A stretch of 54,155 nt of DNA from Alkalihalobacillus trypoxylicola (lineage in GTDB: Bacteria; Bacillota; Bacilli; Bacillales; Bacillaceae_D), in the NCBI RefSeq assembly GCF_001590785.1, contig NZ_LTAO01000013.1:1-54155 (forward strand), given 5' to 3'. Each line of letters starts with the position of its first letter. Position 1 is the stretch's first letter. The notes beneath the pieces are model-generated. The model did not search any database and had not been told where the DNA came from. It saw only the letters and a program-made list of their open reading frames with translations. The position numbers were made by a program, and so were the translations under genes. This document shows positions 42,869-52,488 of this stretch, one piece after another.

Positions 42869-43908
42869 TCTTCAATCAGCCTTTCTACTTCTATTTGGTC
42901 GACATATCCAAGTGCCCAGGCTAAAGCAACCTCTCTTTTTAAAGAACGATAGCAGACTTGATTTAATTGTAAAATTTGTGAACTTAACAACTCTCCTTCC
43001 ACTTTTTCATAGATAGCTTTTCTAGTTCGGTTAGAAAAATGAGGACACTGAATGTTTTGAAATTGACAAATAGGACAAATAGTCATTACTAGCCTTTGTG
43101 CAATAAACATTCGAGCCGCTTCTGCTAGCTCTACCCTCGATAAGCCAAAATCAAGTAGTCTTAAAATGGCAGAGTAACAATTATGAGTGTGCAAGGTGCT
43201 AATCACTAAATGCCCTGTTAAGGCAGCTTCTAGCGCTACTTTAGCTGTTTTTCGGTCTCTAATTTCGCCTATTATAATAATATCAGGGTCATGTCTTAAA
43301 ATAGACCTTAGCCCCTGCTCAAAGAATATTCCTGCCTTTTCATTCACTTGTACTTGGATCGCTTGGTCGATTGTTCTTTCGATCGGATCCTCCACTGTGA
43401 TCACCATTTTATTTCTTTGTAAAATAAGCTCTTGAATTAGACTATACAAGGTTGTCGTTTTACCTGATCCCGTTGGACCAGCAATAATGACGAGTCCATG
43501 AGAATAAAGAAGAATTTTTTCTAGGAATAGACTTTTAGAAGGGATTAAAGGTAGATTTTTAGGGGAAGTATTAAATGAGGCTTTTGAAATACGGATAGCC
43601 AGACTCTCTTGAGACATAGCGGGAAGAGTTGATAATCTTAAGTCGAAATGTTGATTCTGGATTGTTATGGTCATCATGGTGCTTTGAGCTTTTCTTCTTT
43701 CACCAATATCCATACCGGATTGATATTTCAAATGACTAATTAATCTTTCGGCATATTTAGAGCTTAAATTCTTTTTCTTGAAAATTTTCCCATGGATACG
43801 ATATTGAATATAATAATCATTTGGACTAGGAATAAGGTGAATATCAGATGCATTATTAACAATAGCATCTTTTAATAACGAAAAGCTTAATCGTTCAATT
43901 TCATACAA
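42865..43908 (-). CDS. comGA: ComGA, competence pilus ATPase
   Basis: ComGA (347 aa, GspE/PilB family) powers pseudopilus assembly and is needed for DNA binding in competence. Walker A is GPTGSGKT (144-151), the Asp box contains ILRHDPDIIIIGEIRD, and the His box is TGHLVISTLHTHNC. A cysteine-containing segment (MTICPICQFQNIQCPHF) lies near residues 276-292. The start is TTG, preceded by GGAGGTGA. A canonical ComK site was not identified in the 106-bp upstream gap, which it shares with the tRNA-Gln promoter. Confidence 0.94.
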   Translation of the reverse strand: MYEIERLSFSLLKDAIVNNASDIHLIPSPNDYYIQYRIHGKIFKKKNLSSKYAERLISHLKYQSGMDIGERRKAQSTMMTITIQNQHFDLRLSTLPAMSQESLAIRISKASFNTSPKNLPLIPSKSLFLEKILLYSHGLVIIAGPTGSGKTTTLYSLIQELILQRNKMVITVEDPIERTIDQAIQVQVNEKAGIFFEQGLRSILRHDPDIIIIGEIRDRKTAKVALEAALTGHLVISTLHTHNCYSAILRLLDFGLSRVELAEAARMFIAQRLVMTICPICQFQNIQCPHFSNRTRKAIYEKVEGELLSSQILQLNQVCYRSLKREVALAWALGYVDQIEVERLIEE

Positions 43909-43972
43909 AACGTCACCTCCTTTAATAAGTATTTTGAATAATTCGACAGCGGCAATATGATTCCTTTTTTTC

Positions 43973-44002
43973 TTGCATAAAAAGATTATAGTAGGTTATA
44001 AT
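43973..44002 (+). promoter_or_regulatory. tRNA-Gln promoter
   Basis: TTGCAT (43973-43978), 18 bases, TATAAT (43997-44002), 12 bp before the tRNA. The -35 is identical to that of the tRNA operon. Confidence 0.72.
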
Positions 44003-44014
44003 AACTTTTATCGG

Positions 44015-44086
44015 TGGGCTATGGCCAAGCGGTAAGGCAACGGATTTTGATTCCGTCATGCGTTGGTTCGAATCCAGCTAGCCCAG
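44015..44086 (+). tRNA. tRNA-Gln (TTG), solitary second copy
   Basis: A full cloverleaf, nearly identical to the tRNA-Gln in the cluster: two D-region differences and one base fewer in the variable loop. It is in the opposite orientation, so comGA-comGB lies between inverted tRNA-Gln copies. Confidence 0.95.
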
Positions 44087-44093
44087 TTATTAA

Positions 44094-44131
44094 GAGAAGC
44101 TTCGCTTATTAGTGAAGCTTCTCTTTATTTT
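44094..44131 (+). terminator. tRNA-Gln terminator
   Basis: AGAGAAGCTTCGC and GTGAAGCTTCTCT pair, followed by a T-rich tract. Confidence 0.82.
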
Positions 44132-44178
44132 TTATTGTTAACCCATTATATTTTGCTAGTTTGTAGGAGTGATTATAA

Positions 44179-46533
44179 ATGCAAACAGCCTATTTCCATC
44201 AAAAGATTATACACCTTCCTTTTATTGACCGGTCTACTTGGCAATCTTTATATAAAGCAAGTCTTCATGGTCATATAACCTGTATACATTGTGGAATACC
44301 TTTAAGGCTAGAAATACCTATTTATAAGCTTCCTGAATTTATTCACCCAAATACTTTAGATCCATGCCAAAGTGAAGTAGAGGCTTATGAAAAAAACATG
44401 TTACAAAAACAAAAACAACCAAAAACATTAGAAGTGAAAAAAACAATTCAGGGCTTCCGACTCCCATCCAAAAAAGAAATCAAAACAAATCATTCCGAAT
44501 CAAGTTTGTGGAAGGAACCAGAAATCCTTGATCAGCTTCATGCTTATCAAAAGATAGAAAAAGAGCAAAATCAATCTAATATGGGGTATCGCTTTGCTTT
44601 AGAACAAAAAGGAATTATGTTTGATGAAAATCAGTGGTCTGCAGTCAAAAATATCGAAGGACATCAACTTATTTTAGCAGGTGCTGGCAGTGGGAAAACG
44701 CGTGTTCTAACGGCAAGAACGGCCTATATGATTGCTGAAAAAGGAATTGACCCTAAGGAAATCATTCTTGTTACATTCACGGCAAAAGCAGCAAAAGAAA
44801 TGAAAGAAAGAATGACGATTTATCCAGGGTTATCCCCTCATTCGTTACAGCAATTAATGGTTGGAACTTTCCACAGTATATTTTATAAGATTTTAGCTCA
44901 TCACTCTCCTGAAAAGTGGCACTCAAGTAAGCTATTAAAAGCAAATTGGCAAAGAGAGCAGATGATTAAAGAAGCTAGTAGAGAAATGAATATAGATGAA
45001 AAGGATTTTGCCTTTGATCAGGCATTAACCCAAATAAGTTGGTGGAAAAATCACCTTTTGTCTCCTCATCAAATTAAACCGAAGGATCAATGGGAGGAAC
45101 AAACTCAATTTTTATATGAACGCTATGAGGAAAAAAGAAAGTCATTAGACGCTTTTGACTTTGATGATATGCTCTTAGGCTGTTATGAGCTCTTTAAAAA
45201 TAACGAGGCTCTACTGAAACGGTATCAACAAAGATTTCATTATGTTTCTATAGATGAATATCAGGATATTAATAAAGTTCAAGCAGATATAATGACAATG
45301 CTGACACAAAAATCTGGAAATTTATGTGTAGTTGGAGATGATGACCAATCTATCTACAGCTTTAGAGGAAGTAACCCAAACTACATCCTTGAATTTGAGC
45401 ATACCTTTCCTACAGCAAATAAAGTCATTTTAAATCAAAATTATCGCTCTCATCATCCGATTGTTGCAACAGCCAACAAAGTGATCGCCAAAAATCGAAA
45501 AAGATTTTCTAAGGAACTTATCGCTCAAAGAAATTCAGATTCTTATCCCCTTCTCTTTTTTCCTTACGATGAAGAAGAGGAAGCAACGATGATTGTCCAG
45601 GATATCAAAAATAAAATTCAAAATGGTGGAAAACCATCTGATTTTTCCGTATTATATAGAACGAATACTCATGCAAGGGCATTATTTGAACGATTTTTGT
45701 ACTCAAACATCCCTTTCTCATTAGACCAAAGTCATGAAAGTTTTTATCAAAAGAAAATGGTTCGTAAAATATTGGCCTTTTTAAGGCTAGCCATTAATGA
45801 GGATGATATGCTATCAGCTTCTGATTTAGCCTCTGCTCTTTTTATAAAGCAAGATTTGATTCAACAAATAAAAGCTTTGAGTATTACAGAAAATTGTACG
45901 ATTATCGAGGCATTTTCACGGTTAGATAGCGTAATGCCTTTCCAAAAGAAAAGGTTACAATCTTTACCTGCCCAATTTAAAACATTAAAAACGTTAGCTC
46001 CGGTTCAAGCGATTCAGTTTATTGAAAAGGAAATGGGAATAAAAGATTACATAAAGAAGCAAGGAAATGAAGGAAATAAAATGGAACGCGGTTCAGACGA
46101 TGTAAAAGACTTGAAGATTGCAGCTAAATCCTTTCAAAGTACTTCTGATTTTATTGAACACGTTGATCATATTATTGCTAAATATGAGGAACAAAGAAAG
46201 CAACCTATAATAAAAGAAGCTGTTCAATTATCAACGATTCACCGTGCGAAGGGTTTGGAGTTTTTACATGTTTATATTCTCGGCTCTGTAGAAGGCAATA
46301 TTCCACACGATTATGCTTTAGATGCCTGGAGAGAAGGCGATGACGGACCTATTGAAGAGGAAAGACGATTAATGTATGTGGCGATGACTAGAGCGATTGA
46401 ATCCCTCACTATTTCTGTTCCCATGAATAGAAGAGAAGCTTCTACACAAAAATCAAGATTTTTAAAAGATGCTCAGCGTAAGCTTTTCAATCCAAAAACT
46501 CGAGATAGACAAATCATTTTAGGAGAGAAGTAA
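44179..46533 (+). CDS. yjcD: UvrD/PcrA-type DNA helicase YjcD
   Basis: A 784-aa superfamily 1 helicase. Walker A is LAGAGSGKTRVL (166-177), motif II region is VSIDEYQDINKVQ, motif III is VGDDDQSIYSFRGSN, motif VI is YVAMTRAIESL. An N-terminal extension of about 145 residues has a CxxC pair (C35, C38) and a third Cys at 63, outside the helicase core, as in YjcD. TAGGAGTG precedes the ATG. The HD-domain gene follows two bases after its stop. Confidence 0.9.
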   Translation: MQTAYFHQKIIHLPFIDRSTWQSLYKASLHGHITCIHCGIPLRLEIPIYKLPEFIHPNTLDPCQSEVEAYEKNMLQKQKQPKTLEVKKTIQGFRLPSKKEIKTNHSESSLWKEPEILDQLHAYQKIEKEQNQSNMGYRFALEQKGIMFDENQWSAVKNIEGHQLILAGAGSGKTRVLTARTAYMIAEKGIDPKEIILVTFTAKAAKEMKERMTIYPGLSPHSLQQLMVGTFHSIFYKILAHHSPEKWHSSKLLKANWQREQMIKEASREMNIDEKDFAFDQALTQISWWKNHLLSPHQIKPKDQWEEQTQFLYERYEEKRKSLDAFDFDDMLLGCYELFKNNEALLKRYQQRFHYVSIDEYQDINKVQADIMTMLTQKSGNLCVVGDDDQSIYSFRGSNPNYILEFEHTFPTANKVILNQNYRSHHPIVATANKVIAKNRKRFSKELIAQRNSDSYPLLFFPYDEEEEATMIVQDIKNKIQNGGKPSDFSVLYRTNTHARALFERFLYSNIPFSLDQSHESFYQKKMVRKILAFLRLAINEDDMLSASDLASALFIKQDLIQQIKALSITENCTIIEAFSRLDSVMPFQKKRLQSLPAQFKTLKTLAPVQAIQFIEKEMGIKDYIKKQGNEGNKMERGSDDVKDLKIAAKSFQSTSDFIEHVDHIIAKYEEQRKQPIIKEAVQLSTIHRAKGLEFLHVYILGSVEGNIPHDYALDAWREGDDGPIEEERRLMYVAMTRAIESLTISVPMNRREASTQKSRFLKDAQRKLFNPKTRDRQIILGEK

Positions 46534-46535
46534 CA

Positions 46536-47180
46536 ATGAACGCAGAAGAAATAATAAGAAAAACAGAAGCATGGGTTAAGAACCAGTTAATAGATGAAAG
46601 AAGTGGTCACGATTGGTATCATGTAAAAAGAGTGAGCAATCAAGCTAGTAAACTAGCGAAACTCGAGAATGCAGATTATTTCATCGTTACAATGGCAGCA
46701 CTTCTTCATGATATAGCTGACGATAAACTCATTGAAAATGAACAAAAAGCCTTAGATTCTATTAAAGATTGGTTAGATTCTCTAGAGATTAATCAAGAGG
46801 AACAATCTCATATTTTTGATATTATTCAATCGATTTCTTTTAAAGGTGGAAATGGCTCACCGCTTCGAACACTTGAAGCTAAAATTGTCCAAGATGCAGA
46901 TAGATTAGATGCTATGGGTGCAATAGGAATTGCCCGAACATTCACCTATTCAGGTCATAAAGGACAAGCGATGTATGACCCGAATCTTGAAATTAGAGAG
47001 AATATGACGCTAGAAGAATACAGAAATGGACAATCTTCTGCTGTCCATCATTTTTATGAGAAGCTTTTAAAGCTAAAAGATTTAATGAATACGGAACATG
47101 CAAAAAAAGAAGCAGAAATTAGACATCAATACATGGAAACATTTCTAGCTCAATTTTTTCAAGAATGGCAAGGCAAATAG
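46536..47180 (+). CDS. ypgQ: HD-domain phosphohydrolase (YpgQ/YedJ-like)
   Basis: A 214-aa HD-superfamily protein. Metal ligands are the His in SGHDWYHVKRV (H25), the HD pair in ALLHDIADDK (H58, D59), and the Asp in VQDADRLDAMGAIG. YpgQ proteins hydrolyse dNTPs to dNMPs and pyrophosphate; a substrate cannot be set from sequence. It starts two bases after yjcD and ends in a terminator. AGGAGAG precedes the ATG. Confidence 0.82.
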   Translation: MNAEEIIRKTEAWVKNQLIDERSGHDWYHVKRVSNQASKLAKLENADYFIVTMAALLHDIADDKLIENEQKALDSIKDWLDSLEINQEEQSHIFDIIQSISFKGGNGSPLRTLEAKIVQDADRLDAMGAIGIARTFTYSGHKGQAMYDPNLEIRENMTLEEYRNGQSSAVHHFYEKLLKLKDLMNTEHAKKEAEIRHQYMETFLAQFFQEWQGK

Positions 47181-47200
47181 CTCTGATCATTTTTTAACAA

Positions 47201-47246
47201 TCATAAACCCCCACCTAGAGTCATTTTCTGAGGTGAGGGTTTATTT
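47201..47246. terminator. bidirectional terminator after ypgQ
   Basis: ATAAACCCCCACCT (47203-47216) pairs with AGGTGAGGGTTTAT (47231-47244) with one mismatch, between the stops of two convergent genes. Confidence 0.85.
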
Positions 47247-48493
47247 TATAGTTTATAAACATGGGGAAGAGTCGTATCTAAACAATTTCTTGTGTCAAAA
47301 ACCTTCTTTGACTTTTGTTCAATTAGAGTAAAGTTAATTTGACTATGATCAGTAAGCAAAATGACACAATCATAATCTGCAAGAGATTCAGAAGATATAT
47401 CCTGATGATAATAGACGACTTCATGATAAGTAAACTGAGCGATAAATGGATCGTGGTACTGGACTTCATAACCTTGATCAATTAAACCCTCCAATATTGG
47501 TAGAGATGAGGATTCTCTCAAATCATTAATGTCTTTTTTGTACGTTAACCCTATAACTAGCAATTTACCCCCTGTTTCTACTAAACGGTTTATCCGCTCT
47601 ATAATATAAGCAGGCTGCTCATCATTAATCTTTTTGGCTAAATCTATAAAATCTGTTTTTAAGCCAAGCTCCTGAGCTTTCCACTTTAAGTATAAGGGAT
47701 CAACAGGTATACAATGTCCGCCAATGCCTGGGCCTGGATAATAAGGCATAAACCCATAAGGCTTTGTACTCGCAGCCTCAATCACTTCCCATATATCAAT
47801 GTCTAAATTCTCACTCAATTTACTTAGTTCATTCATAAAAGAAATATTAATAAAACGTTGTGTATTTTCAACGATTTTCGTCATTTCCGCGATTTTAGTT
47901 GACTTTACAGGCACTAATTCATTGAATATTTCCTTATAAACGTCTTGTAATACATGTAAACATTGAAGGCTAGACCCACTAATAATTTTAGGAATATTTG
48001 CTAGTGAGAATAATTGATTACCTGGGTCAATTCTTTCCGGTGAGTAGCCTAAATATAAATTTTGACCAATTTCCCATCCTTCAATTTCGAGCATTGGTTT
48101 AAGTACCTCTTCCGTTGTACCAGGATATGTTGAGCTTTCCACTACAATTAATTGGTGAGGCTTTAAATAAGGAAGCATGTTTTCAAAAGCTTTCTTTACA
48201 AAATCCAAGTTAGGCTCTGCCTTATTGTTTAATGGAGTAGGCACACAAATAACAATGGTATCAACCTCTTTAACTGTAGAAAAATTTGATGAATAAGCGA
48301 AATGCTTAGATTTAGATAACTGTTCAATTTCTGAATCCTCTAAATCGGTCAGATAAGATTTTCCTCTTTTTAATGAATCAATTTTACTTGGATCAATATC
48401 AATTCCAACCACGTCAAATTTTTTGCTATGACATAAGATAGCTAGTGGTAACCCAACATAGCCCAAGCCAACTACTGCTATTTTTCCTTTCAT
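47246..48493 (-). CDS. nucleotide-sugar 6-dehydrogenase (WbpA/WecC type)
   Basis: A 415-aa UDP-sugar dehydrogenase that oxidises C6 twice to a uronic acid. The NAD-binding GLGYVGLP lies at the N-terminus, VPTPLN and SSTYPGTTEEV are conserved, and the catalytic Cys is in GPGIGGHCIPVDP. GHCIPVDP favours the UDP-GlcNAc or UDP-ManNAc dehydrogenases (WbpA, WecC) over UDP-glucose dehydrogenase. Start choice: ATG 48493, with AAAGGGG about 11-13 bases upstream; a GTG at 48520 is possible. It is 103 bp downstream of the aminotransferase gene on the same strand. Confidence 0.88.
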   Translation of the reverse strand: MKGKIAVVGLGYVGLPLAILCHSKKFDVVGIDIDPSKIDSLKRGKSYLTDLEDSEIEQLSKSKHFAYSSNFSTVKEVDTIVICVPTPLNNKAEPNLDFVKKAFENMLPYLKPHQLIVVESSTYPGTTEEVLKPMLEIEGWEIGQNLYLGYSPERIDPGNQLFSLANIPKIISGSSLQCLHVLQDVYKEIFNELVPVKSTKIAEMTKIVENTQRFINISFMNELSKLSENLDIDIWEVIEAASTKPYGFMPYYPGPGIGGHCIPVDPLYLKWKAQELGLKTDFIDLAKKINDEQPAYIIERINRLVETGGKLLVIGLTYKKDINDLRESSSLPILEGLIDQGYEVQYHDPFIAQFTYHEVVYYHQDISSESLADYDCVILLTDHSQINFTLIEQKSKKVFDTRNCLDTTLPHVYKL

Positions 48494-48595
48494 ACGTACA
48501 TAAGGCCCCTTTCCAAACACATAAACTCACGATATGTTTATATGTATGAAAAGTCTTGCATTTTCGCTATGCGAATCAAACGAATTGGGCTTATA

Positions 48596-49708
48596 TCATT
48601 CTATGTTTCTTTGTTCATATTCTTTTAATGCATCAATAACCCTCATTTGTTCTTCTTCAGTAAGAAATGGGTGCATAGGAAGAGCGAATAAAGACTTAGA
48701 TTTTTCTTCTGAAGTTGGAAAATCTCCAACAGAATAGCCTAAGTGCTGATAAACATTCTGTAAATGCAGTGGTTCAGGATAATAAATACCCGAGGCAATA
48801 TTTTTATTCGATAAATATTGTACAATTTTGTCTCTATCATGGTGTTCTACACAATACAAATGATAAACATGCTCTTTATTTGATGGAGTGGGTGGAAGAA
48901 TAAAAGCAGATAAATCACTTAAATGCTTTTTGTAAATAAGCGCTTTTTGGTACCTTTCCTCATTCCAGCGATCTATTTTAGTTAAACATACTCTTAGGAT
49001 TGAAGCATGTAACTCATCTAATCGGCTATTGTAGCCTACCTCATCATGCATATATTTAACTCGACTTCCATGATGACGTAATTTCTTGATTCTTTCGGCT
49101 ATATCATGGTGTTTAGTTACAACCAGTCCTCCATCTCCAATTGTAGATAAATTCTTAGTTGGAAAAAAGGAGAAGCACCCAATATCACCAATCGTTCCCA
49201 ATTTAGCTCCTTTCCACTCACCACCAAAAGCCTGACAGGCATCTTCCACTATATAAAGGTTATGATTATCTGCTATTTTCTTTATTTGATCCATGTTGCA
49301 TGCTTGACCAAAAAGATGTACAGGTATAATGGCTTTTGTACGATTGGTTACTTTCTTTTCAATTTCATTTTCATTGATATTAAACGTAATAGGATCAATG
49401 TCTACAAAAACAGGTGTAGCCCTTACCCTTGAAATCGCCTCGGCTGTCGCAAAAAAAGTAAATGGAGTCGTAATGATTTCATCTCCAACCCCAATATCAA
49501 GAGCTCTCAAAGCTAATACTAAAGCATCTGTTCCATTAGCCACGTTTACAGTGAACGAATTATTTAAATAGTCACTAGCTTCTTTTTCGAATAGCTCTCC
49601 TTGCTCACCTAAAATATATTGACCACTGTCCAGAACCTTCTCTACACATTCTAAAATCTCTTTTTTCATGCTTTGAAATTGTCTATCTACATGTACTAAC
49701 GAAATCAT
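48596..49708 (-). CDS. DegT-type sugar aminotransferase (WecE/WbpE-like)
   Basis: A 370-aa PLP-dependent aminotransferase that puts an amino group on a nucleotide-keto-sugar. The PLP lysine is K185 in FSFFPTKNLSTIGDGG, with VEDACQAFGGEW and NGTDALVLALRAL as further family blocks. I place the start at ATG 49708 after AGAGGTGA. With the dehydrogenase it suggests a diamino-uronic acid-type pathway like WbpA-WbpB-WbpE, but the oxidoreductase step is not obvious here. Specificity is inference. Confidence 0.88.
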   Translation of the reverse strand: MISLVHVDRQFQSMKKEILECVEKVLDSGQYILGEQGELFEKEASDYLNNSFTVNVANGTDALVLALRALDIGVGDEIITTPFTFFATAEAISRVRATPVFVDIDPITFNINENEIEKKVTNRTKAIIPVHLFGQACNMDQIKKIADNHNLYIVEDACQAFGGEWKGAKLGTIGDIGCFSFFPTKNLSTIGDGGLVVTKHHDIAERIKKLRHHGSRVKYMHDEVGYNSRLDELHASILRVCLTKIDRWNEERYQKALIYKKHLSDLSAFILPPTPSNKEHVYHLYCVEHHDRDKIVQYLSNKNIASGIYYPEPLHLQNVYQHLGYSVGDFPTSEEKSKSLFALPMHPFLTEEEQMRVIDALKEYEQRNIE

Positions 49709-49879
49709 TTCACTCACCTCTTATTTTTTTACGAAAAATTATTCTTATTTATATGCTACTTATGAACACCATGTAACAAGACTCTCAACAAACATAAACA
49801 TTCTTTGACTTCCTAACATATAATGACACGAGAGTTTATATGAAGAATTGTTAGTGTAAAAATAGAAAGTGGGAAAAAT

Positions 49880-50950
49880 ATGAAAAACCATTCAATTACT
49901 CATACACAAAATTTGACACAGACAACTTCAAACAATCCTATTCAACTTTTACAAGGGACGATAGAAATTGCAAATCAAATGTACACCATTTCTAAAGGTT
50001 TTCAAGAAACACATGTTCAGCCTTCAACCGTCAACTACTATCCTACTTATCTTAATTATTCATCACAGTACGAATTAGTCGGAAAATGGAAAGACTTTTC
50101 AAATTTAGATGTATTAAAAACGTATATTCAGAATGAGTTAATTCCTCATTTTGATATTTTTCATTTTCACTTTTCTACAAGTTTATTACCGAACCATTCA
50201 GATTTAGAATTAATTAATCAGACTAATAAGCCTATATTTATGCATCATTGGGGAAGTGATGTACGCGATTTATCAAAAGCATTGGAAATAAACCCTCACG
50301 CGAAAGCAAAAGTAACGGATCCCTCTTACGTTGAAGAAACATTAAAAAATCTTTCAAAAAATATTCGTCATTGTATTGTCGCCGATCATGAATTACGAAG
50401 ATACGTTAAAGATTATTATGAAAATGTCTATATGATTCCTACTAGTGTTGATTTAAACATGTATAAAGTATTAGAGCATGAAAATCATAAACCACTAATT
50501 GTGCATGCACCAACTAATTACGAAATTAAAGGATCACAAACCATCATTAATGCCATTTCTAAATTACAAAGTGAATTTGACTTTAATTTCAAGTTAATTA
50601 CAGGAATGTCTCATGAAGAAGCTAAAAGCCTTTATCAACAGGCTGATATTATCGTTGATCAAATACATGTAGGATGTTATGGACTTTTCGCTGTTGAATG
50701 CATGGCTTTAGGAAAGCCTGTCGTTTGCCATATTAGTGATTATATGTTGGAGCACTATCCAGAGGATTTACCCATTATTTCAGCAAACCCTGATACGATT
50801 TACATGAAATTAAAGAAGCTCCTTCAAAATCAAGATGAATGGAAGGAAATATCAAAAAAATCAAGACAATATGCCATTAAGTATCATGACCATATTAAAA
50901 ACGGTCTTAAATTATTAAACATTTATCAGAAAGTTTTATCTGAAAAATAA
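49880..50950 (+). CDS. glycosyltransferase, GT4-like
   Basis: A 356-aa GT-B fold glycosyltransferase. The N-terminal half has HFDIFHFHFSTSLLP and MHHWGSDVRDL; the C-terminal half has VDLNMYKVL, IVHAPTNYEIKGS and the EX7E-like AVECMALGKPVVCH. No membrane helix or signal is seen, so it is cytoplasmic. It heads a plus-strand run of four genes and is divergent from the aminotransferase gene. Donor and acceptor are unknown. Confidence 0.82.
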   Translation: MKNHSITHTQNLTQTTSNNPIQLLQGTIEIANQMYTISKGFQETHVQPSTVNYYPTYLNYSSQYELVGKWKDFSNLDVLKTYIQNELIPHFDIFHFHFSTSLLPNHSDLELINQTNKPIFMHHWGSDVRDLSKALEINPHAKAKVTDPSYVEETLKNLSKNIRHCIVADHELRRYVKDYYENVYMIPTSVDLNMYKVLEHENHKPLIVHAPTNYEIKGSQTIINAISKLQSEFDFNFKLITGMSHEEAKSLYQQADIIVDQIHVGCYGLFAVECMALGKPVVCHISDYMLEHYPEDLPIISANPDTIYMKLKKLLQNQDEWKEISKKSRQYAIKYHDHIKNGLKLLNIYQKVLSEK

Positions 50951-50977
50951 TCTTTAGTAAAAAGGAAGGTAGCTAAC

Positions 50978-51934
50978 ATGTCAACCCCTTTAAAAAACGA
51001 AAAAATATTTATTACTGGTGGTGCGGGTTTTATCGGTTCCAAACTTGTAGGGCGATTCATTCAAGATAATAGCGTTACGGTTTTTGATAATATGTTTCGA
51101 AATTCATTAAAAGATAAGGATTATTATACTCATCCAAACTTAACCATTATTAATGGTGACATTCTTAACCTAAAAGAACTAAGAAAAGCAATAACAGATT
51201 CGACCTATATTGTTCACGCAGCTGGAATTGCCGGCATCGATACCGTTACACATAACCCTATCAAAACGATGGAAGTCAATATGCTTGGCACCGCAAATAT
51301 TCTTAAAACAGCTAGTGAGCTTGAAAATTGTAAAAAAGTGATTTGTTTTAGTACTAGTGAAGTTTTTGGTCAAAGAGCCTTTCGTTCTTCTGAGGAAAGT
51401 GAAGCAATTTTAGGAGCAGTTGGTGAAGCAAGATGGACATATGCAGTAAGCAAACTAGCCAGTGAACACCTAGCTTATTCATATTATAAGCAATTGCAAT
51501 TACCAACAGTTATTTTAAGACCTTTTAATATTTATGGACCTGGTCAAATTGGCGAAGGAGCCATTAAATTAATGATCGAAAAAGCTTTAAATGACCAGCC
51601 GATTACTATCTATGGTAATGGTACACAAATTAGAGCATGGTGCTATGTAGATGATATGGTAGAAGCGGTTGTTTGTAGTTTAACGAACGAAAAGGCGAAC
51701 GGTGAATCTTTTAATATTGGCAATGAAAAAGCAATAACTACGATAAATGAATTAGCTCATACTATCATTCGCGTATTACATTCAAACTCAAACATTCAGC
51801 ATAAGGCTCAAACAACAGCAGATATTCAATTAAGAATTCCTGATATCGAAAAAGCTAAAAGGCTTTTATCTTTTGAAGCCAAGTTTGGATTAGAGCAAGG
51901 GATACAATTAACCGCTGAAAACCTTAATTGTTAA
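50978..51934 (+). CDS. NAD-dependent nucleotide-sugar epimerase/dehydratase
   Basis: A 318-aa extended short-chain dehydrogenase. The NAD-binding motif is TGGAGFIG (13-20), and the catalytic Tyr155 and Lys159 lie in WTYAVSKLASEH. RPFNIYGPGQ is the substrate-binding block of UDP-glucose 4-epimerase/dehydratase enzymes. GGAAGG precedes the ATG, 27 bp after the glycosyltransferase. It may make the keto-sugar used by the second aminotransferase; the exact reaction cannot be told from motifs. Confidence 0.87.
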   Translation: MSTPLKNEKIFITGGAGFIGSKLVGRFIQDNSVTVFDNMFRNSLKDKDYYTHPNLTIINGDILNLKELRKAITDSTYIVHAAGIAGIDTVTHNPIKTMEVNMLGTANILKTASELENCKKVICFSTSEVFGQRAFRSSEESEAILGAVGEARWTYAVSKLASEHLAYSYYKQLQLPTVILRPFNIYGPGQIGEGAIKLMIEKALNDQPITIYGNGTQIRAWCYVDDMVEAVVCSLTNEKANGESFNIGNEKAITTINELAHTIIRVLHSNSNIQHKAQTTADIQLRIPDIEKAKRLLSFEAKFGLEQGIQLTAENLNC

Positions 51935-51945
51935 GGAGGAACATC

Positions 51946-52488
51946 ATGAAAAAATGGAAAAGTGAAGGCAGTGGTACAGTAGATAAAAGTTTATTAGGCT
52001 TCTGTGGAGATAATGTCATTATTGAAGATGGTGTTCGCATTTTCCACCCAGAGAACATTTATATAGGTGACAATGTATATATTGGACACGATACTATTTT
52101 AAAAGGATATTATAAAGATCAATTAATCATCGAATCGAATTGCTGGATTGGTCAAAAATGCTTTATTCATGGTGCCGGAGGAGTAACGATTCATGAATAT
52201 GTTGGCATTGGCCCCTCAGTATCCATTTTAGCTTCTTCCCATCAAGAAAATGAAAATCCAAATGAGCTCATCTTATTTTCTCCACTTACATTCCCATCCA
52301 TTACGATAGAAACGAATTGCAACATTGGTCTTTCGGCGTCCATTATAGGTGAAGTAACCATTGGAGCTAATTCTAAAATAGGAGCTCACGCTTTAGTGAA
52401 TCGGTCGATTCCATCCAATAGTGTAGCAGTAGGTATTCCTTGCAAAGTCATTAAAAAACGGCTAAATAAGGCTAAAGATCATGATTAG
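51946..52488 (+). CDS. left-handed beta-helix acyltransferase
   Basis: A 180-aa hexapeptide-repeat transferase. Repeats such as VIIEDGVRI, IYIGDNVYIG, WIGQKCFIHG, VGIGPSVSI, NIGLSASII, TIGANSKIG run from about residue 25 to 170, and ILASSHQE holds the probable catalytic His. It probably O- or N-acetylates the sugar. I start it at ATG 51946, six bases after AAGGAGG. It overlaps the next gene by eight bases. Confidence 0.85.
   Translation: MKKWKSEGSGTVDKSLLGFCGDNVIIEDGVRIFHPENIYIGDNVYIGHDTILKGYYKDQLIIESNCWIGQKCFIHGAGGVTIHEYVGIGPSVSILASSHQENENPNELILFSPLTFPSITIETNCNIGLSASIIGEVTIGANSKIGAHALVNRSIPSNSVAVGIPCKVIKKRLNKAKDHD

Noticed and set aside
43942-43948. A TGTCGAA 0A box upstream of comGA
   Set aside because: A single seven-base match is expected several times by chance in a window this size, and no second site supports it.
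43909-44014. ComK box before comGA
   Set aside because: Only partial A-run/T-run matches with wrong spacing were found, so no claim is made.
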